Below, piece after piece: positions 46,099 to 59,103 of a stretch of 64,000 nucleotides of DNA. The stretch comes from Arachis hypogaea (taxonomy: Eukaryota > Streptophyta > Magnoliopsida > Fabales > Fabaceae). The position numbers were made by a program, and so were the translations under genes. The notes under the pieces are model-generated. The model had not been told where the DNA came from and searched no databases. It saw only the letters and a program-made list of their open reading frames with translations. The stretch lies in NCBI RefSeq assembly GCF_003086295.3, contig NC_092038.1, positions 133,666,737 to 133,730,736 on the forward strand, in the 5' to 3' direction. Within the stretch, counting starts at the first letter, position 1, and each line of letters starts with the position of its first letter.

Positions 46099-46876
46099 AG
46101 TTTATAGTGTGACTTTATTTTTTGATCAAGGACTTACTGTAATGAAAGCTCTATCAACTCTGATACTATGGTTTTTTTGTAACTTATGCCTAGTGCTTAT
46201 ATTTCACAACCTGATGCTTTCATGTTCATGGTTTGTATTGGTACTATTAGGTACATTTGATTTGCTATTGCTACATCAGACTCATACACTTGTTTTGAGG
46301 CTTTTGTTGCTAAATGCTTGTGTTAAAATTATGTCAAAGTTTATTATAGCTTATGAAATGAATATTTAGTTCCATTTCCAGGTTACAATTTCGCTATTTA
46401 GTATACAATACCAGGTTTTTGGCTAGATTTGTCAAATCACGACATTTATATGTCTTTTTTGTCAAAATTGTGTTAACTCCAATATCACAGATATCAAATA
46501 CATTAACAATCATGGACATTAATGGTCATAACACAACTTGACTTTTTTCACAACAGCTGAATATATTAACAGAGTTTTGAAGTTCATCATCATCGAAACC
46601 AAACAGCTTTGAAGTTCATCATCATTGAAAACCAAATAGCTGCACAAAAAGACCCCAGGACAACATACACCATACGTACAGTTACATATTGATTAATTGG
46701 AGTAGATTCAGGCCTACACAAATCAATAAACTCAAAAAAATTGTTATAATCCATGATCTAATAGTTCTAATTTCACCCTGGAGCTTCCCTATCTTTAACA
46801 AGATCTTCACACTATTCTCTTGAATCTCTCTTCTTTACCCAGTGACATTGACCTCATGGTTACCACAGGAGCTATC

Positions 46877-47222
46877 TTAATTTTTTCTAACAAGGGCTCT
46901 TGCCAGTCCCTCCCATCCTTCGTTAATCTCATCCACCCATACAAAATACTTGCAATCCATCGTCTGTAGCATAAAAGGGAGGAATAAGAATCGTTCACAA
47001 ATAAGTTAATTTGAACAGAACCACAAAAACAAAAAAACTTACCTTCCATAGAGGACACCTTACGAACCATCTCCCAAGATTTGTTAAGGTTCTAGATTGT
47101 AGCAATACCACACCCTGTCCACAAAAGCATCTCCCAGACAAAGTCTTCTCTCCACCCCTCTTGGAAGACGAAGTTCCTTCTTTGCTGATGCTTCCATTCG
47201 AACCTCTGCTTCTCCTAGACAT
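46877..47222 (-). CDS. GRF-type zinc-finger protein carried inside the MULE
   Basis: Model complement(join(46877-46963, 47043-47222)), 88 residues; GT-AG intron of 79 bp in phase 0. The N-terminus is Ser/Arg/Gly/Lys-rich (MSRRSRGSNGSISKEG). A GRF zinc finger follows: GRCFCGQGVVLLQSRT, LGRWFVRCPLW, then in exon 2 DCKYFVWVDEI. The spacing of the Cys residues (CFC...C...C) and the Gly-Arg-x-Phe core fit the family, which binds nucleic acid in other proteins. The two exons are clean, with no stop or shift, unlike the transposase remnant beside it. It lies wholly within the TIRs, on the opposite strand. Such short GRF proteins are common in plant genomes; whether it serves the element or is a captured gene is unknown. 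Confidence 0.72.
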
Positions 47223-48100
47223 TCTAGGGTTTTCAAATTGAAATTAGGAAAACAGTTGACGATAAATTAGGGAATTGAGTGATGTTATAACGGTAACAAC
47301 ATGCTGGACACATCAGACTGCTGATTCAAAGCCAGGTAAGCACTTAACGTGCCATGTTGGCCTTTAAGTTAACGGAGCTAGCGTTTTATTGACGTTCAGG
47401 TACTATCGACAGACGGATCTAGCCTTTCATGGGTACAAAGTCACTTTTCTTCTTCTATGGATACTTTTGTCAGCGTTCGCAAAGTTCATGGGTACAAATG
47501 ATAGTTTTTTCTTTGAATAAATGCCAAAAAAAAAAACATTACTTTTCGAGTATTGTGTTCATCTAAATTGCAAATTGACCTGAAGACTTGCATACTATTA
47601 TAGACACAGAATAATGCTATATACTTTATTGGTTGGGTTGAATTGTCTTCTTCCTTGAAACCAAACATTAAAAATTTGACTCCCACAAATATAGTGGGAG
47701 GTGCATAGTGGTGCTCTGAGCTGTGCATTTCCACATCAATCATATAATAAGTGCCTTCAAATTAAAGATAGCTGGAAAATACTAATTTGACAATTAGACA
47801 TGAATAAGCAATTAATAATTATAATAAATAAGTTTGAATTGTCTTTACTAGTTTACTACTCTCTTAACTTAGCATAAATAATCACAATTAAAAAAAAAGC
47901 ACTTAAATTAAATAATCAGATAACCAATATAAATGCAATCTTGTATGACTTTTAAAGATGGCATATATGTATGTGGATGATTTATTTATTTATAAAAAAA
48001 GTGGCTATCATAGAGTTTTCGATCACCAAAATTTAAAAAAAAAATAAATAATAGAATATAAATTGAAAAAATATTATATTTAACACAAGAGAACAACTAG

Positions 48101-48275
48101 AGAACCAAAAACATATCAGCAAAAAACCAGCCAAAATGTGTTTGGGTTCCATGAAAAATTGGATTTTGGTTTGTATTCCGTGATCCTAGGAGCAGTTTTT
48201 AAACATATTATTCAAAAAGTGATTCTAATTAAACGGTTTTGTTTACTTTTTGGCTGATTACCTTTTGGTTCCATA
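48101..48275. repeat. Possible foldback element
   Basis: GAACCAAAAACATATCAGC on the left and the inverse TGGCTGATTACCTTTTGGTTC on the right form arms of about 25-30 bp around a ~110-bp centre. Target duplication not determined. Confidence 0.45.
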
Positions 48276-50349
48276 TACTTTTCCTTAACACAAATATTAA
48301 AGTATTAAATTAATAAATTTTTTATTTTTTTATTTTTTTATGTGCGACTAATTTTATGCATTTCTCACGTTCTGTTAAGCGTTAGGTGGTTATTATTGGT
48401 CAATCAATTTGGCTTTGCCAAACATATATGGTTAGAAACTAGTTGTCTTTCATTCGAACCTAAAAAGGAAAACTTCAATATAATTGAACTAAATAATTCC
48501 ATAATTTTGTTACGAGGACTAGTGTACTACTAGTAGCTAGTACCCATGGAACAGTACCCTGTATTAGTAAAATCTAAATGAAGTCGAAGTTAAATCGAAT
48601 TATAGAGTACTTAGAAATGGTCAAGTGAATTTAGATAAAAATAATAACACAATTAGCTAGTTACCATTATTTAATAATATATACTCAAAATTCACATATA
48701 TAAAACTTTATTAAATAGCCCTGGCCTTAACTTTAATTGCTTTCAATAATTGAGATTACAAATAAACTAACCTAGCTTGGCTAGCTAGAATATGCAATTG
48801 ATAACCTATCACTAGCAAATCCCTTGGTATTACTAATTGGTGAATGTTGTGGTGTTTATAACATTGTACCCAATTTTACTAAAAAAAAAATAAATAGATA
48901 ATATTTAATAAATTTTAAATATTTTATTTTTATTTTACGTATTTTATTTTTTATTTATAAAAACAAATTAGATAATTTAAATATCACAATAAAAAGTATC
49001 ATAGAATTCATCTTTTTAATTTGGTAGATGGGTTCTTTTGTCAAAATATTAAGTATTAACATCATTCATTATGCCTATATTTAATGATATATAGTAATTT
49101 TTATTTAAAAAAGGGCAAAAATCCACTTTTATTTGTATAGAATTGCATCAAGATGACATCATTTTTTTCTTCTTCTGGTTTTTGTGTTAGTCACAATGAG
49201 AAAATTGAAAAAGACTTTGCTTCTGTTTGACTAAGACAGCCCATGCCCGGAAATAGGGATATGTTCACCCAAAAAAAAAAAAATCATATGTGGTTGTTTT
49301 CTTTCTTTGTAGTTTATAGCATATGAATTTATCTAGTGATAATTCATAATTGATTACTTTAAAAGAAAAAAAAAATGCAAAGTAGCTAAATAATTTTCAG
49401 TACTATATAGTTTATTTTCTTAGCCTTTTTCCCTATTGGCTATTTGATCCTTGTATTATCTAGTTTCATAGATATGAAGAGCCAAGGCATTGCATCTTTT
49501 TTCAACACTTTCTTGTTCTTTTCACATTTTTGGTTTATGTTTCTTTTTCCTTTTTCATGTTATTTGAAATGAATTGAAGAAAAGAAACTTAAAAGTGGCA
49601 TGGATTGTGATAAGTACAATTGAGTTTGATTTAAGGGCGCAATTCCTATCAAAGTTAGGAGGCTCTCACAAAAAGAAACCCCATTATTATATATCTACAT
49701 GCTTTTTTCAAACTTTGGTCGGTCAACATATAGATTGAAACACAAATCCTCAATTAATCCACATTAAGAATTGGGTTTTTGAATGTTTGATCATGTGGAA
49801 GAAGCATAAGGATTAATTCGAGCAAACTATTATTTTTTTTTATATATCTAACAAATATTTTAACTATAAAAAAATACAAACTAACTTTATATTCATAAAG
49901 ATTAGTTGCTTCAGTAAAACCACTTAAAATGTTCGACAACATTATTCAATTAATTACTCATTTTAAACATATTTGATAGATAATTTGTTAAATAATTTTG
50001 TCAAACTAATTCAATATCCATAAAAATTGGATTATTAATTTTATGAATTCTGTCTAATATTATATCAATATCGGGCTAGGTAGTATATATATTTTCTCAA
50101 AGACTAATAGGCCATTGAATTAATGTCAAACCTACATTATGATTATGTTCAACATGGTTGAGATTTTGGTCGTTTGAATAGTTGGCTTAATAATATATAT
50201 GGTAAACTATTCAAAATATATTCGAATTATTTTGTAGTTGACAAAAAATATTATAAATTTTATTATCGACAAAAATATTATCAATTTATTTAAGAATATG
50301 ATAAAAATAATTCAAGAAGCTTGAGATTTTGGCCGTTGGAATAATTGGC

Positions 50350-50351
<2 letters not shown>

Positions 50352-50399
<48 letters not shown>
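50352..50399. repeat. (TA)n microsatellite
   Basis: About 23 TA units, the longest dinucleotide run in the window. Confidence 0.93.
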
Positions 50400-50401
<2 letters not shown>

Positions 50402-50643
50402 TTAAATAGTCTAAATTCACTACTAAACTGTCTTTGTTATATGTTATCTAATCCCTTTTTTTCTCCCCTTTCAAAGTGGCTAGGGTCATAGGTTACCTAA
50501 AAGTTTTTCCTCCCAATTTATTTGTTCGTGGTAGCTATATAGAGGCATAACCCACCACTTATGTGCACTGTTAGTTGAAGTTTGTTTGATGTCTAAAAAT
50601 TAAGATAAATCTAATACTAATTTTTCTCTTAGAATAAATTTAG

Positions 50644-51065
50644 GGGTTAAATACGATTTTAGTTCTCAGGATATAGGTCGAAAATTTTTTTCCTCCCCAA
50701 TCTTTTTATACATACAAAATTGTCTCTAAAATTTAACATGATTTTAAAATTATCCTTACTTTAGGGACCAAAATCATACAGAGGTGGCGGCAGAAACGTA
50801 GGCAGAGGTGAATCGTGAACAACTTTTTCTTTTTTTTCTTTCCCCTTCTTTTTCTTTCCGTCCTCCTTTATAGAGCAGAAACACTCTCTTTCTCTCTTTT
50901 TTTTTTTAATTTTATAATCTTTTTGTTATGGGTGATTTGGTCCAAAATTTTAATATTTAAGTAAAAATGACAATTTTAAAATTTAATTTTAAACTTTAAA
51001 CACGATTTTGTATGCAAAAAAAGATTGAAAATGAAAAAAAATTTCGATCTATACCTTACTTAACC
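50644..51065. mobile_element. MULE-type MITE with ~100-bp inverted repeats
   Basis: The left end GGTTAAATACGATTTTAG and a block AGGTCGAAAATTTTTTTCC are mirrored at the right by GAAAAAAAATTTCGATCTAT and CTTAACC. The arms also share the CAATCTTTTT / ACATACAAAAT segment. The flanks taaatttag and taaatttta match at 8 of 9, suggesting a 9-bp duplication. The GC-rich, pyrimidine-rich centre shows no ORF. Confidence 0.65.
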
Positions 51066-52008
51066 TAAATTTTAAGTTCTTTACCAATCTATTTTTTCAC
51101 TATTATTCGTGTTTCTTTTATTGATTTTAATTTAAATAGTTAATTGATTATTATATTGTACTTGTACTTGTACCTCCAGCCACGTAAGTTAGACCATTTT
51201 GATAAATTGGAGAAACGGTTTTTGTTTATAGTAAGTTTTTTTAAAATTATTTTAAATTTATTGATTTTTTTTATCTCCATACCAATGGTCTAAAATTCAA
51301 CGTGATTTTATTGAAATAATAAAAACTAATAAACTTTGTATTTTAATTGTTCATGGTTTTTCTTCAACATCGTGCTAAACAAGTAGTGACGAGTCTACTA
51401 TAAAGTTATGTATATTGTGTTTACTGAAAAAATATCGATCAATATACATAAAATACTGATGATGATATTATTATTTTTTCAATGTCCATTTCAATCTTTT
51501 CCTTCTTTTTTATGTGGCATTGGCACAGTGGGCATATAGTTGTTAATTGTAACATAAATATTAAATAAATGAACTGACCCCATGCATTCAAATTTTCAAC
51601 GTACAAAGAAAAGAAAACAAATAAATTAAAATATGAATAAGAAAAAAATTTGAAAAGATCCACAATAATGTGGCTGCAACTGATGACAAATCGGTTTGTC
51701 CATGGTAAGAAGACTTTTGCCTTAATTTCTCATCAAAACCAGTTAAACTAAACTGAAATAGCTTACAATAATATATTCTCCAAGCAAATTGTATTAATAA
51801 ATAGCTCGGTGTTTTCTTGTACCCTATAAAACATTAAGCATGTCATATAATAACAAATCTAGATATGGATAAGGAAACCGTATATTATAAGAAATCCAAA
51901 CTTTTAGAAATCCTGAAATTAAAAGCGAGCTTTTGCAACAAGATTCATAGAAGTTTCTACTGTTGTATATAAAAAATCAGATATTAAAACGGTTATTTAT
52001 ATAAATTA

Positions 52009-52286
52009 TGTAAAATTTGCATGTAAGCATAGAGAAGAATAAGAACAGAGAAGTCAAGAAGGAATTGAGAATTGAACTTGTATAATGATGAGATCGATTT
52101 AAAGAATACAAAGTTATAATTTGCTATTTATACAAACACTATTTCTAACAGAATGTTATAGCTGCTCTAACTAACTATACAACTCAGCATGTGCAATCAA
52201 ACCTACTACTAACAACTTTCTATATAAAAAAGAAATAATAGCTTATATTAACAAATTTTAACTAATAGAATAAATATCAAGTAACA
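52009..52286 (-). repeat. 3' LTR of the copia element
   Basis: 278 bp; on the + strand it reads TGTAAAATTTGCATG ... CAAGTAACA. The other LTR matches its first ~205 bp. Confidence 0.85.
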
Positions 52287-55200
52287 CCCTCCCGTAAGCT
52301 TGGAGCATTGGGAGAAAAGAGATCCAACAATCCAAGCTTAGAATAACCTGCATTGAAAGGCCCAGGAGCAAGAGGTTTAGTAAGAATATCGGCAGCTTGA
52401 TTATTGGTGAAAATGGGAAGAAGATGAATCAACTTTTCTTGCAATTTGTCACGGACTATATGGCAATCAGCTTCGATATGCTTGGTACGTTCATGAAACA
52501 CAGAATTAGTTGTAATGTAAATAGCTGAATTGCTATCACAGTATAAATTAATAGGCTTTGTGATTGGAACACCAAGATCTTGAAGAACATAGCTCAGCCA
52601 TTGGGCTTCTCTGGTGGCCAGAGCTAAAGCTCTATACTCTGCTTCTGAGGAGGAGGCTGCAACTGTAAGCTGTTTCTTACTCTTCCAAGTAACCAATGAT
52701 AGTCCCAAATAAAAACAATATGCCGAGATGGATCTTCGAGAGTCAACACAACCAGCCCAGTCAGAGTCAGAGAAACCAGTAAGTTGGAAATCAGATTCTG
52801 CAGAAAAGAAGAAGCCTGCAGCAGGGAAACCTTTTACATAACGCAGCACTCTATGTGCTGCCTTCAAATGCTCAGTAGTGGCGCAGTCCAAAAACTGGCT
52901 TAGCTTCCCAATGGCATAGCTTATATCAGGCCTAGTATTTGCTAGATATAAGAGCTTGCCCACAATTCTTCTATACTGACTAGAATCAGTGAGCAATTTT
53001 CCAGCAGTTTTACTGAGCTTTGCTCCATAATCGATGGGAGTGGTGGCAGGTTTGCACCCTTCAAATCTTGTTTCCTTGAGTAAATCAATAACATATTTTC
53101 TCTGGTACAAAGCAATTTATGTCTTGGATCTTGCCATTTCTAAACCAAGGAAGTACTTCAAGTCTCCCATTTCTTTGATCCGAAATCTCTCATGAAGAAC
53201 ATCTTTAACTGAGTTAATTTCATTTAGATCATCACCTGCCAATACTAAATCATCGACATACACGAGAATTGCTGTGAATCCAAGTGAAGTAGTCTTGGTG
53301 AAGAGGCTGTAATCTGATTTACATTGAGTGAATTTTAGCTCGAGTAAAACAGATTTGAGCTTGCAATTCCACTACCTACTCGCTTGTTTCAATCCATACA
53401 AGGACTTTTCAAGCTTGCAAACTTGACCAGGCGAGGCTTCTAAACCTAGAGGCACCTTCATATAGACCTCCTCATCAAGTTTACCATGTAAAAATGATGT
53501 GTTGACATCAATTTGTTTAAGGTGCCACCCTTTTACTGCTACAACAGCAAGTACCACTCTCAAAGTCTCTAGCTTTACTACAGGACTGAAGGTATCTCGA
53601 TAGTCAACACCAGCCACTTGTGTGAATCCTTTGGCAACAAGTCTTGCCTTATGCCTCTCCACTGTACCATTTGGATGGTATTTGGTACGAAAGACCCATT
53701 TACATCCAATTGCTCTCTTTCCAATTGGTAAAGAAGTTAGCTTCCATGTTTTATTTTTTTCCAAGGCAGTCAGTTCAGCTCTTATTGCCTCTTGCCAACA
53801 AGTTTGAGTGATTGCATCCTTATAGGTTTTAGGCTCTAAATTTTGAATAGCAACAGAAAATACAAAATGTATGGGGAAAAGCCTAGTATAAGACAAGACA
53901 TTAGAGAGAGGATACCTTTGAGCTGTAAGCTGCGATGAGGGTGAAACAGTGTTGATGGTTTGACACTCATAGTCCTGCAAGTATGCAGGTGGTTTAGTTT
54001 GCCTAGTTGATCTCCTTACATCAGCAACTTCAGGCATAATGGATGATTCAGGCAGAGCAGCAGAATTATGAGTTGAAAATCCTTCATGTGATGCAGATGT
54101 GGTTTCCAAATGATCATGAATTTTAGGATAGGGGAGAATTTCATCAGTTTCATTTAATTCAGAAGAAGCATTATCTTCCTGCTGGCTGAGATTTGGGTGA
54201 TGCAAGCTTGGTTGAGTGGCTGCATCATCAGTGTTTAAAACTTGTATCTGACTCCTTTCCAAAAATTCATAATCAAAGGGATGAGATGCAACATGAGATG
54301 AATGAGAGGAAGCTGAAAAATTGTCATTGTTGGTATTAGTGGAGTGAAAGTAAGGAAAGTAATTCTCATAAAATTGGACATCCCGAGATAAAAAAAATCT
54401 CTCGAGTTTGCAAATCAAAGAGCAGGTATCCTTTTGTGCCCTCCCTGAATCCAAGATGTAAGCACTTTCTTGCTCTTGGATCCAGCTTGCCTCATTATCG
54501 TGCAAGGTTGCCAGCATATGCTAAACAACCAAAGACTCTGAGAAGGGAAAGATTTGGCAAAGTCTTATAAAGAACTTGATATGGAGACTTGTTTTGCAAA
54601 AAGGGTATCGGCAGTCGATTAATTAAATAGACCGCATGTCCAACACTGTAATTCCAAAAAGATTTTGGTAAATGAGCATGAAACAAGAGAGTTCTAGCCA
54701 TAGCAAGAATGTGTTGATGTTTGCGCTCAACAATGCCATTCTACTGTGGAGTTTCCACACAAGTTCTTTGGTGAGATATACCATTAGAGCTATAGAATGC
54801 AGGCATTAAAAACTCAGGCCCATTATCTGTGCGAATTGTTTTAACCACTGCATCAAATTGAGTTTTAGCAAAAATGACAAAATCTTTAACCAATGAAGAA
54901 GCCTCAGCTTTAGTTTTCATGAACAAAATCCAAGTAAATCGAGAAAAATCATCCACTATAGTAAGAAAATAACGCTTCCCAGTAAAAGAGGGAACAGAAA
55001 CAGGTCCCCAAATATCAACATGAATGAGGTCAAGTACATTAGCTGCAGTATTAGAACTAACAGAAAAGGGTAATCGCTTTTGTTTGCCAAGATGGCAAGA
55101 ATGACACGGTTCTGTATATTTTGTACAATTAATAAACTCAAAATTCTTTTGCAATGCAACAAGCCTATCATGAGATGGATGCCCTAATTTAACATGCCAT

Positions 55201-56861
55201 AAAGACTGAGAAAATTGGCTGTGGCAAGTTGCTGTGATGTGAGGGATAGCTTTGACTTCTTTGTGCAGAATGTACAAACCATCAACATTGCTAGCTGTAC
55301 CAATCATCTTCAAAGTGTGCAGATCCTGTATCTCACAAACCTTGTCAATAAAACTCATTTTGCAATGTAAAGATGCAGTAAGTTTCGAAAATAATATGAG
55401 TTTGAAGTTAAAAGTAGGAATAAACAATGCATTAGTGAGAAAAAGATTGTCAGAAAACATAATGGTACCCATGATGCAGCTAGTAGTGAGTGCTCTATTA
55501 GGTAATTTGACAATAACTAGAACAACTTTAAAGTAATTTTGAAAATCTGCCAGGGTATATGATACATGGTCAGTAGCTCCAATGTCAAGTACCCATGGCT
55601 TGTGTTTATTGATTGAAATATTTAGAGCTTTGACATGAGAATCAAATTGTAAAATGTTTACCATTCTACCTGTATAAAGAGAAGGATTTGCTTTGGCTGA
55701 AATCTGGTTGACACTATGAGAATGAGGTACATCTTGTTTGCTGAGCAGGGCTAAAAGAGCTTCTCGTTGCTCTGGAGTGAATTCATTAATGGTTGGTTCA
55801 CCTCTAACCAATTGTGGAACACTGAAGTCATCATTTTCATCTTCAGGATTGTCTGCTGCAGTTATACAATTGAGGATAGGAGACTTTTTCTCAAACCGGG
55901 GTTTGAAGTTAGGTGGATAACCATGCTTCTTATAGTAGTTATCCACAATGTGTCCTGATTTTTTACAACGAGTGCACTGCAATTTGATGCGATTTTGCCC
56001 CTTTTTAGATGAATTTATACCTTTGTTGTCAGGCTGAGAAGAGGCTGCCAGAATCTTAGCATCTAAGGCATTATCAAAGCTGAACAGCTGCCTTTCTTGC
56101 TGAGTGATCATTGACAGAATTCTATTCACACTAGGCAAATCATCCATTAACATAACATGTGACTTAACAGTGAAATATTGCTCTCCAAGACCACGCAAAA
56201 ACTTGGTAACTCTGTCCTCTTTTCTGTGTTGCCTAACAATGCCTAAGCCACATTCACATTTAACATAATCGCAACCGGGTATACTTCTAAAGTCATCAAT
56301 CTCTTTCCAAAGATTTTTCAGTTGGGCAAAATAAACTGTAACAGACAAATCCCCTTGTTTTAATGCATAAATCTCCTGATTCAATTCAGCTACTCGAAAC
56401 CTATCACCCTGATAGTAGCGATGCTTAAGGTCATTCCATAATTCGTAACCTATGTTGTTCCAAAGAACACTCTGATAGATTTCTGGACTAAGGAAAAGAT
56501 TAATCCAAGCAACTACATAGATATTGCATTGTTGCCATGCCTTGAAATTAGGATCAATTTTCTCAGGTTTCAGGATAGTGCCATCAATAAATTCAATTTT
56601 ATTTTTGGATGTAAGAGCATTAGTCATAGCTTTTCTCCACGCACTGTAATTTGAACCAGTAAGGATTACATTGGTAATAGGTATACCTGGATTTTCAGAA
56701 GGAAGTATGTAATAGGGGCTTGAGAGATCTTGATTCGGATTTATCTTGTTGATATGGCTCTGGATCTGTGCCACTTGACTGAAGAACGCTGTGAATTGCT
56801 GCATGTCCATCGTAGGACCACCTCCTGTGGATCCTTCACTTGAATTTGATTTTCCTTCCAT
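52277..56861 (-). pseudogene. Copia gag-pol polyprotein, with stops and a frameshift
   Basis: ATG at 56861. Gag (UBN2-like, LTGSNYSAWRKAMTNAL) with a zinc knuckle (CTRCKKSGHIVDNYY, about residues 296-310) in which the last Cys is Tyr. Protease site reads LDIGATDH where the family has DSG. Then GAG-pre-integrase (LWHVKLGHPSHDRL), integrase core (VDDFSRFTW, RTDNGPEF), a TAG at about 54738-54740 where homologues continue (VETPQ*NG), a frameshift near 54500, RT (KARLVAKGFTQ, SLYGLKQASR), a further stop at 53372, the YVDD site in a remnant near 53250, a stop just upstream of 53110, and RNase H (WAGCVDSRRS, SSSEAEYRAL) to the final stop at 52277. All domains stand in copia order (integrase before RT). 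Confidence 0.92.
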
Positions 56862-57269
56862 TGCTGCGAAGATACCAGAAGCGGTTGTAATCTTTCTCTC
56901 TTGATCTCGTTGATCAGAAACTCGTTATCTCTCCTTAACGAGAAGACAGTTAGATAACGAAGCTCTCATCAAACTCTACGGTGTGAGTTCAAGAAAGAAG
57001 AAGAAAAGAAATAGATGAAAAAGAAGAGCGGATGCTGAGATTTCAAATAGGTATGAAGAAAAGGGAGAAGAAATTGCGTGAGTTCAAATCAAACAAAGGA
57101 AAAAGACGGAAAAAAAAATTCACGAGCCAAGAACAGCGAACGAGCGCTTCAACTGTGAAGCTGGACTCATCATCCTTCTCTAATCACATCGACGAATTGT
57201 GAATTAGAGAGCAAATTTTTCATCCTTCAATCAGGATCTCAACGTTCTCCATCCACGCTCACCGCACCA

Positions 57270-57475
57270 TGTAAAATTTGCATGTGAGCATGGAGAAGAA
57301 CAAGAACAGAGAAGCCAAGAAGGAATTGAGAATTGAACTTATATAATGATGAGACTCAAAGAATACAAAGCTATAATTTGCTATTTATACAAACACTACT
57401 TCTAACAGAATGCTATAGCTGCTCTAACTAACTATACAACTCAGCATGTGCAATCAAACCTACTACTAATAATTA
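57270..57475 (-). repeat. 5' LTR of the copia element, outer end missing
   Basis: Begins TGTAAAATTTGCATG on the + strand, as in the 3' LTR, and stops being similar after CCTACTACTAA. The next sequence is a foldback MITE. The inner flank on the minus strand reads TGGTGCGGTGAGCG, where a primer-binding site should be; I cannot assign the tRNA. Confidence 0.8.
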
Positions 57476-57483
57476 AATTATTT

Positions 57484-57830
57484 TTTTCTAAACTACCCTT
57501 CAATAATTTTTTTAATTATTAAATTATGAAGTTACCAAAATTTTATTAATAATTATTTTTATATTTTACTATCAATTTTCTGATATCAATATATATTATT
57601 TTAACATTAAATAAAAAAATCTTACCACTATTAATATGTATAACAATTAATTAATATATATTGATATTGAAAAATAATCTTACCAAAATTTTTGTATTTA
57701 ATTTTAAAATAATATATATTGATAAAAAAATTAATAGTAAAATATAATTATAATTGTTAACGAAAATTTTGGTAAAATCATAATTTAATAATTAAAAAAT
57801 GATTGAAATGTATCTTAGAAAAAATATTAA
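57484..57830. mobile_element. Foldback MITE next to the truncated LTR
   Basis: Arms of ~110 bp: left TTCTAAACTACCCTTCAATA ... TTAATTATTAAATTATGAAG ... ACCAAAATTTT, right is the inverse (AAAATTTTGGTAAAATCATA ... AATGTATCTTAGAA). A third partial copy of the arm lies at 57840-57915. No ORF. Confidence 0.6.
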
Positions 57831-57915
57831 CTATTAATTTTTTTAAAAATATTTTGGTAAAAATATAATTTAATCAATAAAAAAATTATTAAAGAGTATT
57901 TTGGTAAGCAAAATT

Positions 57916-59103
57916 TAATGACAAAAAAATAAAATTTTTGCTAAAAGGTATTTTTATAAAAAATAATTTATTTTTTCTTAAAAAATAGATAAAATTAACA
58001 CAAAAATTTTAAAATGGATTAAAGAGAAGGTTTTTTAAAATTTATAAAAAAAGAGAATGTATATTTTACAAATAGAGGAGATGAGAGTGTTATTTTAGCA
58101 TCTCTCAAGAGAGAATAAAATTTTCTCTAATAAAAATTAAAAAAGAGAAAGATTAAAGGGTGTATTTGATATGTGGTACTTTTAGAGATATAATTATTTC
58201 CATTATTCTTCTTTTTATGAGTTTAACTTTTTATATAAAATAATTTTATGATATAGTATATGAATTTTTATAATTGAAAAGTTTAAAATTTGATTATTGT
58301 TTGGACCTTAAAAAAAGTAGCATAAAACAAATAAAAAATAAAAATAATCAATGCAAAAATTTGAATAAATTCAAAAAAAAATTTTATTTAAAGAGATATA
58401 TTAAAAATATAATATGTACCTTCTCCTATTAATATAAATTTCTAGTAGAAGTGATTTTATAACAATATAATAAAGATAAAAAACAGAGACAATTTTTTTT
58501 TCTTGTGTTTTTGTTTCGGGTTTAATTACAGTGGACATAACTTAAAAATGTTTTTAACTTATATATGATAACTCTGGATAAAAAACAAAGACATATAGAA
58601 ATAGCAAAATTATGTAATTTTTTTCATCTGAAAGACATAAAATCTGTGTCTCGTGCATCATGAAATACAAATTTTTATGTGTGTGTTTTTGTTTCTACAA
58701 TCAAATAAGATTTGTCCGTCTATCTCTTTGTAGAATACTGAGGCACAAATCAAAGCATTAAACGCATCCAAAGAAAAACATGGACCATCATATGCAAAAA
58801 TTGAATGTGCAATCGTGTGTGATTTACTAGCCGACGAAGATATATGCATGACAGAATTTAGTGATGAAAAAAGGGTTGTAAGCTAATGGTAAGATGTGGA
58901 TGTGGGCATGTACCAATTAGTGCACAGACATGGGAAAAAAGAGTGCCAGTGGTGCCTTATTGGGTAATGGACATGTGAATACCGAAAAGAGAATGAAAAT
59001 TGCTTTCTACAACATAGTTAGAATTTAATTATTGTTTTAAAAAAACTACAGCCAGTTCGTTGAATATAGGAGAGAGCCCAATTTGGGAGCCAATAAAAAA
59101 ACT
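57916..59103. other. AT-rich intergenic region
   Basis: No gene recognised. Low-complexity A/T sequence up to about 58500; ordinary intergenic sequence after that. Confidence 0.5.

Larger units (their letters stand above)
43779..47511. mobile_element. Mutator-like element (MULE) with 184-bp TIRs
   Basis: 3733 bp. The terminal inverted repeats 43779-43962 and 47328-47511 are 184 bp each and differ at about ten positions by my count. The flanks tttgaaata (43770-43778) and tttgaataa (47512-47520) are an imperfect 9-bp duplication (7 of 9). Inside are a GC-rich leader, a decayed transposase-related gene lacking its central domains (plus strand), and a small GRF zinc-finger gene on the minus strand. 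It therefore cannot move itself but may be mobilised. Confidence 0.9.
47521..52008. other. Repeat-rich intergenic region, no gene recognised
   Basis: Holds a possible foldback element (48101-48275), a long (TA)n run (50352-50399) and a MULE-type MITE (50644-51065), annotated separately. I found no supported coding sequence; open frames are short and without homology. Confidence 0.5.
52009..57475 (-). mobile_element. Ty1/copia retrotransposon, full-length but decayed
   Basis: Minus-strand element. The 3' LTR is 52009-52286, its start (TGTTAC on the minus strand) directly after the polypurine tract that is the inverse of CCCTCCCGT. The 5' LTR 57270-57475 lacks about 80 outer bases, so no target duplication can be shown. 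The pol frame ends in LREGVT inside the polypurine tract. LTRs share about 205 bp with roughly eight substitutions, all transitions, and one small indel (counted by eye). The coding region has stops and at least one frameshift. Confidence 0.88.
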
